DNA of 64,000 bases, taken from NCBI RefSeq assembly GCF_013386825.1, contig NZ_JACARC010000041.1:495-64494 (forward strand), read 5' to 3'. The stretch's first letter is position 1. Each line of letters starts with the position of its first letter. This document shows positions 51,012 to 60,358 of the stretch, piece by piece. The stretch is from Pseudomonas sp. IPO3778 (GTDB lineage: Bacteria; Pseudomonadota; Gammaproteobacteria; Pseudomonadales; Pseudomonadaceae). A model generated the notes under the pieces. It saw nothing but the letters and a program-made list of their open reading frames with translations, was not told the origin of the DNA and did no database searches. Made by a program: the position numbers and the translations under genes.

Positions 51012-52205
51012 TCAACTCACTCGTTCGTAAAGGCCAACGACGCAAGCGCCGCCGAGTCCAATATTGTGCTGCAATGCAATGCGAGCGCCCTCCACCTGAC
51101 GGGCACCGGCCTCGCCGCGTAGCTGCCAAACCAGTTCGGCGCATTGGGCAAGGCCGGTGGCGCCCAACGGGTGGCCTTTTGAGAGAAGGCCGCCGGATGG
51201 ATTGACTACCACCTGCCCACCATAACTTCCCTCGCCATCGGATATGAAAGCCGGCAGCCCATCAGCGGTGCACAATCTCAAACCTTCATAGGCCAGCGCC
51301 TCGTTAATAGTGAAGCAGTCATGTAGTTCAACCACGTCTACATCGCGAGGATCGATGCCTGTAGCCGCGTACAGGCGGTCGGCGCCGTTTGCAGTCACCT
51401 GTGAGCCAACTAACGTATCTGCTCGTCCAGTAAAGCTACTATCGGTATCGCTCGTCATTACCTGCCCTGCGAGCCGCACCTGAACGCGCCCCTGAATACC
51501 ATGCTTGCGCAGGAAGTCCGGCGAGCAGAGCACTGCGGCGGCGGCACCGCAGGTCGGCGGGCAGCACTGCAGTTTGTTGAGCGGATCAAACACCATCGGC
51601 GAAGCGAGTATTTGTTCCCGGGTCAGTGCATCGCGGAACACCGCACGAGGGTTGTTGGCGGCGTGCTTTCGGGCCTTGACGGCAATGTCGGCAAGCACCG
51701 AAGCACTGAGCTCGCGTTCGCGCAACCATTCGCGGGCCGCTTGGCCGAACATCTGCGGCATGGGCGGTGCGGCTTCCAGTTCGAAGTGCTGCGAAAGTAC
51801 CTGGATATGACGTTCAAGCGGGTGCACACGGTCGTTGTAAACCATGCTTAGCGCGCCCGGCGGCATCTGCTCAAAGCCGAGAACCAGTACGCATTCGGCA
51901 TCGCCGGCCAAGATGGCCTGACGTGCTGAATAGAGCGCACTGGAGCCCGTGGCGCAGTTGTTGTTGATATTTTGTACCGGCACGCCAGTTAAGCCGAGTC
52001 GATACGCTGCTCGCTGGCCGCTGGTAGATTCTCCATAAACGTACCCAGTAAACACTGCACCCACGTCGCTATAGGCAATTCCCGCATCAGCAAGTGCCTC
52101 CCTGCCGGCTTCCTCAGCCATGACATCGTAGGGTTGACTGCTGCTCGGACGCAGGAAGGTTGTCATGCCTACACCGATGACAAAGGGGCGGCGATCTTCA
52201 GTCAT
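51012..52205 (-). CDS. SCP-x-like thiolase (lipid-transfer protein family)
   Basis: This 397-residue protein starts at the ATG at 52205 after AGGAG; the longer open frame lacks similarity. NNNCATGSSALYSARQA carries the nucleophilic cysteine, VELHDCFTINE the second site and GGLLSKGHPLGATG the histidine. It belongs to the sterol-carrier-protein-X thiolase branch, which shortens branched or steroid side chains. Its start overlaps the SDR stop by 4 bp, and the fusion gene follows after 3 bp. Confidence 0.88.
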   Translation of the reverse strand: MTEDRRPFVIGVGMTTFLRPSSSQPYDVMAEEAGREALADAGIAYSDVGAVFTGYVYGESTSGQRAAYRLGLTGVPVQNINNNCATGSSALYSARQAILAGDAECVLVLGFEQMPPGALSMVYNDRVHPLERHIQVLSQHFELEAAPPMPQMFGQAAREWLRERELSASVLADIAVKARKHAANNPRAVFRDALTREQILASPMVFDPLNKLQCCPPTCGAAAAVLCSPDFLRKHGIQGRVQVRLAGQVMTSDTDSSFTGRADTLVGSQVTANGADRLYAATGIDPRDVDVVELHDCFTINEALAYEGLRLCTADGLPAFISDGEGSYGGQVVVNPSGGLLSKGHPLGATGLAQCAELVWQLRGEAGARQVEGARIALQHNIGLGGACVVGLYERVS

Positions 52206-53113
52206 ACATTTACTCCTAAATGGGATGCATCGGGCCAGCGGCTTACAAACCGTAAAAGGGCGTCGGTAGAAGAGACAAGGTCCTCGCCCTGGCTGGCGTC
52301 GTTGATCGCCTGCCAAGCGTCGCGAACCGCTTCCAGATTGGGAATCTGCCCAAGATGCAGCCCTAAATTGCGGTGCATGATCTGTCGAGCGATCGTGCCG
52401 CCAGCGGCTTCATAAACTTGGCCACTGGTGGTGCATGAGGGATGGCAAAGAAAGGCGACCAGTGCTGCAATCGATTCGGGGGGCAGGCGTTCGGCAATCG
52501 GCGGCGGCAGCACGCCCATCGAAAGGCGCGAGGCCGCAAGGGGGGCTACACAATTGACGAGAATCCCGTGTTTCTCGCCTTCAATCGCTAACGTGCGAGT
52601 CAGACCAATCAATCCCGCTTTGGCTGCCGAATAGGCTGACTGGCCAAACCCCCCGTAGAGTCCGGCGGGTGAAGTCGTGAAGATGATTCGACCGAAGCCC
52701 TGCTTGACCATCGCTGGCCAAGCCGCCTTTGCAGCGCGCCAGGGGCCCATCAAATGAACGTCGAGTAATTCGTGCAGTTCTGCTTCGCTGGCTTTGGCGA
52801 AGCTACGGTCTCGCAGAAAGCCAGCATTAAGCACGAGCGAATCAATGCGGCCCGTTAGCGCCAGAACACGCTCGACCAAGGCGCCTCCATCAATGGCCGA
52901 GCCGGCAATCGCAAATTTTTTGCTGGTCGACGCGAGTTGGCTTTGCGTTGTTTCAGGCTCAGGCGGCTCAACGATATCAAGATCGTTTTCTACAAGTATT
53001 GCGCCCCTCTGGGAGAACAGGTCTGCATAAGCGCGACCGAGACCGCGGCTGGCACCTGTGACGAGCACAACTTGGTCATCGAAGCGCAGCATTTTTTCTG
53101 TTTGAGTGGTCAT
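52202..53113 (-). CDS. MFE2-like short-chain 3-hydroxyacyl-CoA dehydrogenase
   Basis: This 303-residue SDR has LVTGASRGLGRAYADLF, LNAGFLRDRSF and the catalytic YSAAKAG. The GFLRDRSF and GLYGGFGQSAYSAAK stretches are typical of the dehydrogenase part of peroxisomal multifunctional enzyme 2 (HSD17B4). It is thus probably an (R)-3-hydroxyacyl-CoA dehydrogenase. It is the first gene of a five-gene minus-strand operon and overlaps the thiolase by 4 bp. Confidence 0.87.
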   Translation of the reverse strand: MTTQTEKMLRFDDQVVLVTGASRGLGRAYADLFSQRGAILVENDLDIVEPPEPETTQSQLASTSKKFAIAGSAIDGGALVERVLALTGRIDSLVLNAGFLRDRSFAKASEAELHELLDVHLMGPWRAAKAAWPAMVKQGFGRIIFTTSPAGLYGGFGQSAYSAAKAGLIGLTRTLAIEGEKHGILVNCVAPLAASRLSMGVLPPPIAERLPPESIAALVAFLCHPSCTTSGQVYEAAGGTIARQIMHRNLGLHLGQIPNLEAVRDAWQAINDASQGEDLVSSTDALLRFVSRWPDASHLGVNV

Positions 53114-53379
53114 GTGATTGTTCTTGTGATTTGTCTTGATGTCGATACTGAACCGAATTCTGTTTCGTGTAAATGGCCAATTGATTTCTTTCGCTATGAC
53201 TACCAGGTAAGCCTTGTGTGTAGTGATCCACCAATCCCGGACACCCCATTAAGTTTTTCTTCGGCCCGAGCTGGCGGCAGCCCACAGTTGGTATCCGTTG
53301 TCTCCACGCGTGTACCTCTTCTATGTTTGAAGCAGTCAATCCATGCACTCGAATCGCTGGCGTACCTTGCCCTTCCACA

Positions 53380-54612
53380 TCAAACCGACAGGCGCTTGTA
53401 CTTGGACACAGCCAATGCCAGCGCGACGGCAGCCAGCACCAGCGGTAACAACGACACCCACAGTACGGTGTTCCAGCCATAAGCCGACAGCAGCCCACCC
53501 GACGAAAAAGACCCGATCGCCATCACGCCGAACACGATGAAATCGTTGAGCGATTGAACGCGTGTTTTCTCTTCGGGCCGATGGCATTCCAGCACCAGTG
53601 CGGACGCGCCCAGGAAACCGAAATTCCAGCCAAGCCCCAGCAGGATCAGCGACCCGTCAAAATGCATCACGTCGATCCCGCCAAGTCCGACGGCGGCAGA
53701 CAGCCCCGTTAACGCCAGGCCGACCACTGCAACGCGAACGGCACCGAACCGCGTGATGAGGTGGCCGGTGAAGAAGCTGGGCGCGTACATGGCAATGACA
53801 TGCCATTGCAGGCCCAGATTGGCCGAGGCCTGCGAATGCCCGCAGAGGTGCATGGCCAGCGGCGCTGCCGTCATCAGGAAATTCATCAGCATGTAGGACA
53901 CCGCACCGCAGGTCGCTGCAGCGATAAAGCGCGGTTGCCGCGCAATCAGCCCGAGTGGGCGCCCTCCTCCAAGCGCTTCAGCCGTCGGCATCGGCAGCTT
54001 CACACCCAGCAGGACGAGTGCCGAGACCGCCGCGACGGCGGCTTGCGCCAAAAAGGTGGGGGCGAACGGGTACTGCGGCCAAATGTCCATCGTCCAGGTC
54101 ACCAACTGCGGCCCCACCACGCCGGCGACCACGCCACCCGCCATGACAAGTGACAGGGCCCGTGCGCGCCGTGATGGCTCAACACCGTCGGCGGCCGCGA
54201 AGCGGAACGACAACACCACGGCCGCGTAGCTCCCGCCCAGGAACGTCGCCAGGCAAAACAACCAGAATGAGCCGACGATGACCGCGAGCATCGCCAACAC
54301 GCCCGTCAGTACACCCGCACCCGCGCCCGCCAGGAACGCCGCGCGCCGCCCATACCTGCGTGCCAGAGCGCCCATCGGGAAAATACACGCCGCCATGCCT
54401 ACCACAAAGATGGAAATGGGCAACGTGGCCAGCGCCGGTGCAGGCGCGAGTGTGTTGACCACAATCGCTCCCGTGGCGTAGATCACCACGGCATTCGCCC
54501 CGGCCAGCGCCTGCGCGATCATCAGTCGCCCTATGTTCGCGCGTTGCACGCGCTCTGGCAGCAATGAGGATGCGCTGCTTGATGGCTCAGTGTTGAGGTT
54601 ATGGTTCTTCAT
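53380..54612 (-). CDS. MFS transporter
   Basis: This 410-residue protein has about 12 membrane helices. The MFS loop motif appears as FPMGALARRYGRRAAF in the N-terminal half. The soluble N-terminal 25 residues are Ser-rich. It overlaps the alcohol dehydrogenase stop by 4 bp (ATGA) and ends the six-gene operon starting at 58848. The substrate is unknown; export of a toxic product of the oxidoreductases is plausible. Confidence 0.87.
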   Translation of the reverse strand: MKNHNLNTEPSSSASSLLPERVQRANIGRLMIAQALAGANAVVIYATGAIVVNTLAPAPALATLPISIFVVGMAACIFPMGALARRYGRRAAFLAGAGAGVLTGVLAMLAVIVGSFWLFCLATFLGGSYAAVVLSFRFAAADGVEPSRRARALSLVMAGGVVAGVVGPQLVTWTMDIWPQYPFAPTFLAQAAVAAVSALVLLGVKLPMPTAEALGGGRPLGLIARQPRFIAAATCGAVSYMLMNFLMTAAPLAMHLCGHSQASANLGLQWHVIAMYAPSFFTGHLITRFGAVRVAVVGLALTGLSAAVGLGGIDVMHFDGSLILLGLGWNFGFLGASALVLECHRPEEKTRVQSLNDFIVFGVMAIGSFSSGGLLSAYGWNTVLWVSLLPLVLAAVALALAVSKYKRLSV

Positions 54613-55694
54613 GGGTGTCGAGTGCCCATCTCAAGGTCGTCATCACGGGTCGATGGGCGCGCACTGGCGGGGTCAACTGCGAGGGTCAATACCATGCGGA
54701 ATTTGACGTCGCCGGACTTCATCCGTTGGTAGGCTTCATTGGCTTGCTCGAACGGCATCACTTCGATCCTTGGGCGCACGCCGGCCAGCACGCTGAAATC
54801 CAGGGTCTTTTCGTTTTCGTAGGGCGAGCCGGTGATCGAACCCAGCAGGCTGCGCTCACCCACGACCAGGTGGCCGGCAGACACCGGCAACGGGTCCTTG
54901 CCCGCGCCGAGCAGCACAAGACGGCCGTGTGGCGCGAGCCCTGCCATGAGCGCCGACACGGCAACAGGGGCACTGATCGTGCTCACGATGGCCTGCACAC
55001 CCCCCATTTTCTTGAGCGTTGCCGCCGCGTCTTCTGCTTGGGTGTCGATGTAGAGATGGGCCCCTAGGTTGAGTGCATCCTCGGCGATATCACTGCCGCG
55101 CCCGATGGCAACCACGCGAAAGCCCATGCGGCGCGCGTACTGCAGGGCCATATGCCCCAAGCCGCCAATACCGAAGATGGCAACCGTATCGCCCGCCTGG
55201 GCGCCGCATTTCTTCAGGGCATTGAACGTGGCGAGACCGGCGCAGAGCAACGGCGCGGCTTCCTCGGCAAGGAGTTCGTCTGGAATCGACACCAGCCCGG
55301 AGGCTCGTGCCAGCATCCTTTCGGCATAACCTCCGTCACAGGTGGCACCGACAAAGGGCTGGTGTTGGCACAGCTGAAAATGCCCCTGGCGGCACTGCAC
55401 ACATTCGCCGCAAGGCCCGCCCAGGCGACCCACGCCGACACGCTGGCCGACCTTCCAGAGAGAGGGAACGTGCTCGCCTAGCCCAGCGATGCGGCCGACC
55501 ACTTCATGGCCTGGCACCCGCGGCGGCTGCTGCGTAGGGTCTGCCCCTTCGATGTCACCCACATCGGCACCACAGATACCGCAGGCCTCAACGGCAATCA
55601 GCACTTGGCCAATACCGGGTGCTGTTGTCGGACGTTCCACCAGTTCAAGAACACCCGGTCGGGTGACTTGCATGGCACGGTATGTAGCGTTCAT
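54609..55694 (-). CDS. Zinc-dependent alcohol dehydrogenase
   Basis: This 361-residue MDR enzyme starts at the ATG at 55694 with AGGAG upstream. It has the catalytic zinc site ACGICGADVGD with GHEVVGRI, the structural zinc cysteines in GPCGECVQCRQGHFQLC, and a Rossmann motif FGIGGLGHMA. It should oxidise an alcohol or reduce an aldehyde with NAD(P). The C-terminal tail of about 20 residues is charged and longer than usual. It lies between the amine oxidase and the MFS gene. Confidence 0.9.
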   Translation of the reverse strand: MNATYRAMQVTRPGVLELVERPTTAPGIGQVLIAVEACGICGADVGDIEGADPTQQPPRVPGHEVVGRIAGLGEHVPSLWKVGQRVGVGRLGGPCGECVQCRQGHFQLCQHQPFVGATCDGGYAERMLARASGLVSIPDELLAEEAAPLLCAGLATFNALKKCGAQAGDTVAIFGIGGLGHMALQYARRMGFRVVAIGRGSDIAEDALNLGAHLYIDTQAEDAAATLKKMGGVQAIVSTISAPVAVSALMAGLAPHGRLVLLGAGKDPLPVSAGHLVVGERSLLGSITGSPYENEKTLDFSVLAGVRPRIEVMPFEQANEAYQRMKSGDVKFRMVLTLAVDPASARPSTRDDDLEMGTRHP

Positions 55695-55773
55695 AGACTC
55701 CGCTCCTAAAAATGATGAATAACGGGAGATACCGACACTGCTGATCAGTGCCGCCTTGCCTCGCGATCTCACG

Positions 55774-56937
55774 TCAACGCTTCGATGGATTCAACCCAGG
55801 CGCGGCGGCACGTTCAGCCAATGCCTTCAGGCCCAGGCCGGCGGCCTCGACGGCCCCGGCCAAATAGCCCGAAAACTGCGGCGACCATTCGCTGGCGATA
55901 CCTGTCAGGCACCCCTGCCAAGGTCCCGAAGCTGCCGTAGCCGAGGGCGCCCGGGCATGCTGGGGCGCCGCGTTTACATCGACTGCAGTGGCCGTGAACG
56001 GGTCTTGCGCCCAATCCTTGATGGCCTCGGACTTAGGCGTCGCCGCCTGGGCACCAAACATCCGGACGAGTTGCGCACGGCAATGGGTGCGCAGTACCTC
56101 GTCGGAGACCGTGCTGCGCACGTGCGCCGGCACGCCCAGGAAGCCAAACAGCGCCGCGCGGCCACCGGGCATGGAGGCATCATGGATTTCACCCAGCGGC
56201 CCACGCGCGCTGCGGCCCTCGCCGGACAACCCCTGTTCTCGCCAGAACGGCGTGTCATAAATGGCGACGTACTTGGCTTGGGGCGCCATCCACGTCGCCG
56301 TTTCACGCCATTGCAGGGCCAGGGACGCAGGCAAGGCCGGTTCGAAGACCAGGGTGCTTTCGACCATGCGCGGCGGCAGCGCCAGTAAGACGTGCTCGGC
56401 GTGCCAGGCGCTGACGTGGCCTGCGGCGTCTTCGCTTTCGAGTTCGATCTGGCCGTCGTGTTTGCGAAGCCGGCGCACCGTGTGGCCGGTGATGATGTTT
56501 GCCGGGGCCAGCGTGTCGCGCAGGGCTTCGATCAAGCTCCCCATGCCACCGACCAGGCGCATGGACGCCGGCGAATTTACGTAGCCACGCATGCGCACAG
56601 GGGGCGCCTCGGGCGAGCGCTCCACCACCATGTCGCCCTCCTCGAACTGCTCAAACCGCTCCAGGCCCAAGGCCTCCACTAGCCGGTCAAGCTCCCGTTG
56701 GTAACCAGGCCAGAACCAGGTGGGGCCGAGGTCGAAGCGGTCGATAGCGTGGGTGTTCGCAGCAGTGTGGGTCACGGTCTGGCCGGTGGCGTCGATGGAC
56801 GCAATACGACCGCCGAGGACTTCCCTCCCCTCCAGCAACACATAATCGGTAATGCCCTGGCGCTCCAGCAAGTAAGCGGCATACAGGCCGCTCAACCCGG
56901 CGCCAACGATAGCAATGCGTACGGTGTGCATGCTCAT
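55774..56937 (-). CDS. FAD-dependent amine oxidase
   Basis: This 387-residue flavoprotein starts with the dinucleotide motif IAIVGAGLSGLYAAYLLE, continues with GGRIAS and ends with EWSPQFSGYLAGAVEAAG, the flavin-binding signature of monoamine oxidases. It is shorter than eukaryotic MAO (about 520) and lacks a C-terminal anchor, so it is soluble. It would deaminate a primary amine to an aldehyde, which the ADH next to it could handle. Its ATG overlaps the cupin stop by 4 bp. Confidence 0.85.
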   Translation of the reverse strand: MSMHTVRIAIVGAGLSGLYAAYLLERQGITDYVLLEGREVLGGRIASIDATGQTVTHTAANTHAIDRFDLGPTWFWPGYQRELDRLVEALGLERFEQFEEGDMVVERSPEAPPVRMRGYVNSPASMRLVGGMGSLIEALRDTLAPANIITGHTVRRLRKHDGQIELESEDAAGHVSAWHAEHVLLALPPRMVESTLVFEPALPASLALQWRETATWMAPQAKYVAIYDTPFWREQGLSGEGRSARGPLGEIHDASMPGGRAALFGFLGVPAHVRSTVSDEVLRTHCRAQLVRMFGAQAATPKSEAIKDWAQDPFTATAVDVNAAPQHARAPSATAASGPWQGCLTGIASEWSPQFSGYLAGAVEAAGLGLKALAERAAAPGLNPSKR

Positions 56938-57602
56938 TCCTCTGCGGCTACATCGGCCAAATGGCCCGTTTTGAGGTACACGGTGGCGCCTTGATCGCCC
57001 GCGTGGAGGTTCGCAGACTCGCCAGCAGGCAGGCGCAGCCAGCTGCCGCGCTCGTAGGCTTCTCCATCCAGCGTCACGTTGCCCGTCAGCACCAGCAGTT
57101 CAGCGCCATCAGGCGGCGTTTCGAAAATCGCTTCACGCGGTGCCAGGCGTTGCAGACTGACCTGCTCCGTGTCATCACAGAACAACGCACAGACCTCGCG
57201 TTGGCCCTCCCGACGCCACGCGGCAGGGTCACGGGTATCCATACGCACAGGGCGCTGCTCGCTTCCCTGCATCTGTTGAAGCTTGACGAAAATGACAGCG
57301 CCTTCGGCACTGGAGGGTTGGTGGCTGGAGCCGGGGGGATTGCGCAGGTACCAGCCCGCCGGGTAGTCCCCACTCCCATCGGAGAAGGTCCCCGACAACA
57401 CGAGAATTTCCTCTCCCCCGGGATGGGGATGGCGAGGAAAACGGGAGTCAGGGGCATACCGCACAAGGCTGGTGGCACGGGCTTTTTCCGCGCCCACGCG
57501 ATCCAGCATCACGCGCTCGACACCCTCCTGCGGCGAAGCCACCCATTGGCACTGCTGGGACGCCACGATGGCGCGGCGCGTGAAATCGGCATTGATCAGC
57601 AT
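56934..57602 (-). CDS. Cupin-domain protein (ChrR-like)
   Basis: This 222-residue protein starts at the ATG at 57602. It has two cupin halves: RFPRHPHPGGEEILVLSGTF in the first, with the metal-binding histidines and glutamate, and LLVLTGNVTLDGEAY in the second. The closest fold is the ChrR cupin of anti-sigma factors, but no zinc-binding anti-sigma part is present. It may act as a metal-dependent dioxygenase or sensor. It is translationally coupled to the amine oxidase. Confidence 0.8.
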   Translation of the reverse strand: MLINADFTRRAIVASQQCQWVASPQEGVERVMLDRVGAEKARATSLVRYAPDSRFPRHPHPGGEEILVLSGTFSDGSGDYPAGWYLRNPPGSSHQPSSAEGAVIFVKLQQMQGSEQRPVRMDTRDPAAWRREGQREVCALFCDDTEQVSLQRLAPREAIFETPPDGAELLVLTGNVTLDGEAYERGSWLRLPAGESANLHAGDQGATVYLKTGHLADVAAEE

Positions 57603-57673
57603 GAGGGTTATCCAAACGGGGACAAAGACACCGGCCACCCCATCCATGGGTGGCCGGTCCTTATCGATAGGGC

Positions 57674-58018
57674 TTACTGAGTGGGCAGCTGTTGATAGGC
57701 CTCGACGACGCGTGCCGAGTACGTCAGTGCAGCACCCGCGTTCAGGGCAATCGCAACCCCCAGGGCCTCGGTGATTTCTTCAAGCGTGGCACCGTGCTCC
57801 ACCGCCTTCTTGGTGTGAACGGAAATACACCCGTCGCAGCGCGTGGTCACAGCCACCGCCAATGCGATCAGCTCGTGGATCTTCGGCTCCAGGTGCCCCG
57901 TCTTGACCGCCGAGTTGTCGATCATCATCAGGCCACGCATTACGTCGGGGCTTTGTTTAGCGTAGTCGCCCACGCGCTCCATGAGGGAGTCGCGGTAGCC
58001 ATTCCAGTCTTGCATCAT
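57674..58018 (-). CDS. Carboxymuconolactone decarboxylase family (AhpD-like)
   Basis: This 114-residue protein starts at the ATG at 58018 behind GGAG. TRCDGCISVHTKKA carries the CxxC pair and histidine of AhpD-like peroxidase-type members. It therefore more likely reduces peroxides than decarboxylates lactones. It lies between the SDR and the cupin genes. Protection against peroxide produced by the amine oxidase is a reasonable role. Confidence 0.87.
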   Translation of the reverse strand: MMQDWNGYRDSLMERVGDYAKQSPDVMRGLMMIDNSAVKTGHLEPKIHELIALAVAVTTRCDGCISVHTKKAVEHGATLEEITEALGVAIALNAGAALTYSARVVEAYQQLPTQ

Positions 58019-58074
58019 GGTCTTTCTCCAAAAACAGATTGACGCCAGGTGTGGGGTCACGCCTGGCAAAGCAC

Positions 58075-58848
58075 TCAGTTACGACCGGCCATCACACCGC
58101 CATCGACGTCCCAGACTGCGCCAGTGACCCAGCCCGCCTTGTCCGAGAGGAGGAAGGCAACCACTTCGGCGACGTCCTGAGGCGTGCCCACACGACCAAT
58201 CGGGTGGAAGCTATTGAAGCCTTGCAGCGCACTGTGCACTTCGGCCTTGGGGATAAAACCTTCGTAGATCGGGGTCTGCACCACGGCAGGCGACACGGCG
58301 TTGACGCGAATGTTGTTGCTGGCCAGTTCCATCGCCAGGTGTTGGGTCAGCGAGTGCAGGCCCGCCTTGGCCATCGAATACGCCGACGACGGCGTGGCCG
58401 CGATCGCCTGCTTGCCCCACATCGAGCCGATATTCACGATCGCGCCCGGGCGGTTCTTGGCGACCAGGTTGGCGGCAACCTTTTGCGTGATGAAAAAGGT
58501 CGCTTTGTTCAGCGACATGTACTGGGCGTAGTCGGCTTCCGAGTGCTCCAGGAATGGCTTAGGGAAGAACACCCCAGCGGCGTTGACCAGCAGGTCGATA
58601 TCCGAGTGCTGCTCATCCAGGGTCTTGAGGAGCGCGGCGACGGCGGCGTCGCTGGACAGGTCGGCGGTCAGTGCCCACACCTGGCCCAGTTCAGCCAGTT
58701 CCTTGCGGGCTTCTTCGGTTTTTTCCGGGCGGTTGCCCACGATGACCACGCTGCCGCCCTCGGCCAGTACAGTGCGCGCCGTCTGCAGGCCCATGCCGCT
58801 GGTGCCACCGACGACCAACAGCTTCTTGCCCTTGAATTGATTGCTCAT
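58075..58848 (-). CDS. SDR-family oxidoreductase (LysR-linked)
   Basis: This 257-residue dehydrogenase shows VVGGTSGMGLQTA, VNAAGVFFP, a conserved serine in IGSMWG and the catalytic YSMAKAG. It ends WDVDGGVMAGRN. It is the first gene of the six-gene minus-strand operon and diverges from the LysR gene at 59046 with about 200 bp between. It probably acts on an alcohol or ketone related to the other redox genes. Confidence 0.88.
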   Translation of the reverse strand: MSNQFKGKKLLVVGGTSGMGLQTARTVLAEGGSVVIVGNRPEKTEEARKELAELGQVWALTADLSSDAAVAALLKTLDEQHSDIDLLVNAAGVFFPKPFLEHSEADYAQYMSLNKATFFITQKVAANLVAKNRPGAIVNIGSMWGKQAIAATPSSAYSMAKAGLHSLTQHLAMELASNNIRVNAVSPAVVQTPIYEGFIPKAEVHSALQGFNSFHPIGRVGTPQDVAEVVAFLLSDKAGWVTGAVWDVDGGVMAGRN

Positions 58849-59007
58849 CTTGAAATCCTCTCTGTGCGCCCGCCGTCCGGCAGGACTTTAATGGAAGAAA
58901 AACTATGGTTTCCAACGGCATTCACATGCCTATGCCCTCACCCATCAAATCGATCAACAGCTGGCATGGAGGTGATTTTTCGCTTCTTCCCGACCGCAGA
59001 CAAACGA

Positions 59008-59042
59008 GATAAAGTGTCAGGCCCTGAAAGAAAAACTTTATC
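59008..59042 (+). promoter_or_regulatory. Candidate operator before the LysR gene
   Basis: GATAAAGT at 59008-59015 and its exact complement ACTTTATC at 59035-59042 form an inverted repeat with a 19-bp spacer. It ends 3 bp before the LysR start codon. It could serve self-repression of the regulator. It is distinct from the GATA operator of the sugar locus. Confidence 0.45.
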
Positions 59043-59045
59043 GAT

Positions 59046-59975
59046 ATGAAATCACCCGTCCACTTGAACGCCCTGCGCGCCTTCGAGGCCAGCGCCCGTC
59101 ATCAGAGCTTTTCTGCGGCAGCGGCGGAACTCAACGTCACACCCGCGGCGGTCGGTCAGCTGGTACGTACGCTGGAAGACTGGCTGGGAAGCCCGCTGTT
59201 TGTGCGCGGCAACAGCGGCCGGGCAAGGCTTGTACCCACGGAGGCGGCCGAGCGCGCGTTGCCCGACATCCGTGCTGGTTTCGACAGGCTGACGCTGGGG
59301 ATGGAGCGACTGCGGGAAAGTTCGATCAGCGGCGTATTGACCGTGGCCGTCAGCCCGGCCTTTGCCGCCAAATGGCTGTTGCCTCGCATCGACCGCTTCC
59401 AGGCGGTCTGCCCCGAAACAGACGTGCGTCTGGATACCAACCTCAAACCGGTGGATTTCGTTGCCCAGCGGATCGATATCGGCGTGCGTTATGGCACAGG
59501 TCGGTGGCCAGGGCTGACCGCCGAGAAGCTGATGGACGAAGAGGTCTATCCGGTGTGCTCGCCACAACTGCTGCGCGAGCACTCACGTTTGCTAAAGCCC
59601 AGGGACTTGGCACAGGAGACGTTGATTCACGACCTGTCGATGGATAGGCATACCGGTTTTCCGAGCTGGGAAACCTGGATGCAAAAAGCCGGAGCGAAGG
59701 ACGCCCTCTCCCTGCGGGGCATGCAAATCAACAACTCCGCTGCCGTGTTGCAAGCTGCGGTGGAGGGGCACGGCGTTGCGCTTGCCCGTAGCGTCATGGC
59801 GCACGATGACCTGGCAAGCGGACGCCTGGTGAGAGTGTTCCCGGATATCAGTTTTGCATCGGAGCTGGCCTACTACATCGTTTATCGGCCTGAGCACGCC
59901 AGCTCGCCCAAGTTGACGACGTTCCGGGACTGGTTATTGGCAGAAGCGGCACAGACGCTAAATCGGAAGGTTTAG
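59046..59975 (+). CDS. LysR-family regulator (GcvA-like)
   Basis: This 309-residue regulator has the N-terminal helix-turn-helix FSAAAAELNVTPAAVGQLVRTLE and a C-terminal effector domain with VLTVAVSPAFAAKWLLPR, typical of the GcvA/AmpR group. It is divergent from the SDR-led operon and likely activates it. It is the last typical host gene before the Rhs remnants. Confidence 0.9.
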   Translation: MKSPVHLNALRAFEASARHQSFSAAAAELNVTPAAVGQLVRTLEDWLGSPLFVRGNSGRARLVPTEAAERALPDIRAGFDRLTLGMERLRESSISGVLTVAVSPAFAAKWLLPRIDRFQAVCPETDVRLDTNLKPVDFVAQRIDIGVRYGTGRWPGLTAEKLMDEEVYPVCSPQLLREHSRLLKPRDLAQETLIHDLSMDRHTGFPSWETWMQKAGAKDALSLRGMQINNSAAVLQAAVEGHGVALARSVMAHDDLASGRLVRVFPDISFASELAYYIVYRPEHASSPKLTTFRDWLLAEAAQTLNRKV

Positions 59976-60019
59976 GGCCCAGGGCCGGTTCTGGTATCCA
60001 GGAACGAGGTGAATTCTCT

Positions 60020-60170
60020 CCAAAAAGCGCGCTCAACAGTTCAACTGTGCGCTCCACGTTGCGGACCAGTTCGCCGGCGGGGTCGTACTGGTAGCGGCGG
60101 TGAATCGGGTTGTAGGCGTGTTCGACCAGCAGGCTGGTGTTGATGCCGGGGTTGTGCACGCCGGAGAGTT
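60020..60170 (-). pseudogene. Rhs core fragment, copy A
   Basis: Read on the minus strand, this piece encodes LSGVHNPGINTSLLVEHAYNP, interrupted from the next part HRRYQYDPAGELVRNVERT by no stop. Both are pieces of Rhs YD-repeat proteins. It has no intact start and joins unrelated sequence on each side. The first 64 bp (60107-60170) are repeated at 60916-60980, marking an old recombination junction. Confidence 0.7.
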
Positions 60171-60358
60171 AGTGATCATGAATTGCGAGCCAGCGGCGTT
60201 TGGTGGGTTATTTTGAGAAAACTGAAATAGGCCGCACAGACGCTTAAGCCGCGCGGCTTGGCGCTTGGCAGCTATTGCTGGAAGTCGGAAGTTCTCGGTC
60301 GAGGTATTCGACCGAGAACCTGCAATTGCTGGTTGCAAACAACGTACATTCGCCACCT

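Noticed and set aside
60033..60356. 107-codon minus-strand frame as a gene
   Set aside because: It is a different frame of the Rhs fragment and adjacent non-coding sequence; the Rhs frame has the recognisable motif.
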